Positions 4,748 through 5,151 of a stretch of DNA of 5,151 bases are shown here, piece after piece; positions within the stretch are counted from its first letter, which is position 1, and the number at the start of each line of letters is the position of its first letter. The stretch comes from Methanoculleus sp. (lineage in GTDB: Archaea > Halobacteriota > Methanomicrobia > Methanomicrobiales > Methanoculleaceae), in contig JAQVVW010000137.1 of assembly GCA_028698765.1 (NCBI GenBank), positions 1 to 5,151 of the forward strand, in the 5' to 3' direction. The translations under genes and the position numbers were made by a program. Below the pieces are notes generated by a model. That model worked only from the letters and a program-made list of their open reading frames with translations, did no database searches and was not told the DNA's origin.

Positions 4748-5151
4748 TGGAACTGCCAGATGTCCAGTCCAGCCTGCCAGAGGTCCGTATCAACCTGACC
4801 AGGGTAGGTGTGAAGAACGTCCAAAAACTCGTTGAAGTCGCACGGTCAGGTAAACGGCCGGTCGTCTTCATCTCCAAGTTCGACGTCTTCGTCGATCTCC
4901 CCGGAAGCCTCAAAGGGGCGAATCTCTCCCGGAACTTCGAGGTGATCGACGATGTGCTGCAGCAGGCCATCGACGGCGACGTAAAGGAGATTGAAGAACT
5001 CTGCAGCGCAGTGGCGAGGAAACTCCTCGATCGACACGAATACGCGGAACGAACCGAGGTTCGGATGCGGAGCCAGTTCATGGTCCGGCGGGAGACGCCG
5101 GTCAGCGAGACGGGTTGCCATGAGGTCGTGAACGTCAACGCACGTGCTGTA
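4747..5151 (+). CDS. mptA: GTP cyclohydrolase MptA (type IB, archaeal), N-terminal part
   Basis: The first 135 codons of a gene that runs off the window; family members are about 300 residues. MptA is the Fe(II)-dependent archaeal GTP cyclohydrolase that converts GTP to 7,8-dihydro-D-neopterin 2',3'-cyclic phosphate, the first step of the pterin branch of tetrahydromethanopterin synthesis. Characteristic stretches are 'L-P-D-V-Q-S-S' (residues 3-9), 'V-R-I-N-L-T-R-V-G-V-K-N-V' (13-25), 'F-D-V-F-V-D-L-P' (45-52), 'K-G-A-N-L-S-R-N-F-E' (56-65), 'L-L-D-R-H-E-Y-A' (93-100) and 'R-R-E-T-P-V-S' (114-120), all typical of the COG1469/FolE2-like family. It is divergent from ilvC across a repeat-rich 130-bp region that probably controls both. 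The catalytic and metal-binding residues of the C-terminal half are outside the window. Confidence 0.95.
   Translation, partial: MELPDVQSSLPEVRINLTRVGVKNVQKLVEVARSGKRPVVFISKFDVFVDLPGSLKGANLSRNFEVIDDVLQQAIDGDVKEIEELCSAVARKLLDRHEYAERTEVRMRSQFMVRRETPVSETGCHEVVNVNARAV

Overview
The window is a compact, GC-rich stretch of core genome from a euryarchaeon, most probably a methanogen of the order Methanomicrobiales (Methanoculleus-like; the genus is a guess). The archaeal assignment rests on RadB, RNA polymerase subunit L, aIF2-beta and the MptA-type GTP cyclohydrolase of the methanopterin pathway, together with TATA-box promoters, leaderless or very short leaders, and oligo-T transcription ends. The codon third positions are strongly GC-rich.

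Layout. Positions 1-132 are the 3' end of a LarC-like gene (+), coupled by a 4-base overlap to radB (+, 129-806). radB converges on dapF (-, 793-1611), and their 3' ends overlap by 14 bp. A divergent promoter region (about 1612-1762) separates dapF from rpoL/rpo11 (+, 1763-2041). The gap of about 300 bp after rpoL holds no confident gene. It does contain an orphan reading frame (about 2096-2242) with a coding-like base composition, which may be a gene remnant. Three minus-strand genes follow: a TRAM-fused aIF2-beta (2338-2955), a flavodoxin (3072-3572) and ilvC (3627-4616). Each has its own promoter-like signal upstream. A 130-bp divergent region rich in inverted repeats then leads to mptA (+, 4747 to the window edge).

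How the genes relate. The content is a mosaic of housekeeping functions: recombination (RadB), lysine/diaminopimelate synthesis (DapF), transcription (Rpo11), translation initiation (aIF2-beta), redox chemistry (flavodoxin), branched-chain amino acid synthesis (IlvC) and pterin cofactor synthesis (MptA). I see no mobile element, CRISPR array, RNA gene or defence cassette, and no convincing new multi-gene system. The points most worth checking are the ilvC/mptA control region (a three-half-site repeat, a second hairpin and a 14-codon upstream ORF whose stop overlaps the mptA start), the orphan coding-like fragment after rpoL, and the translation factor fused to a TRAM domain.
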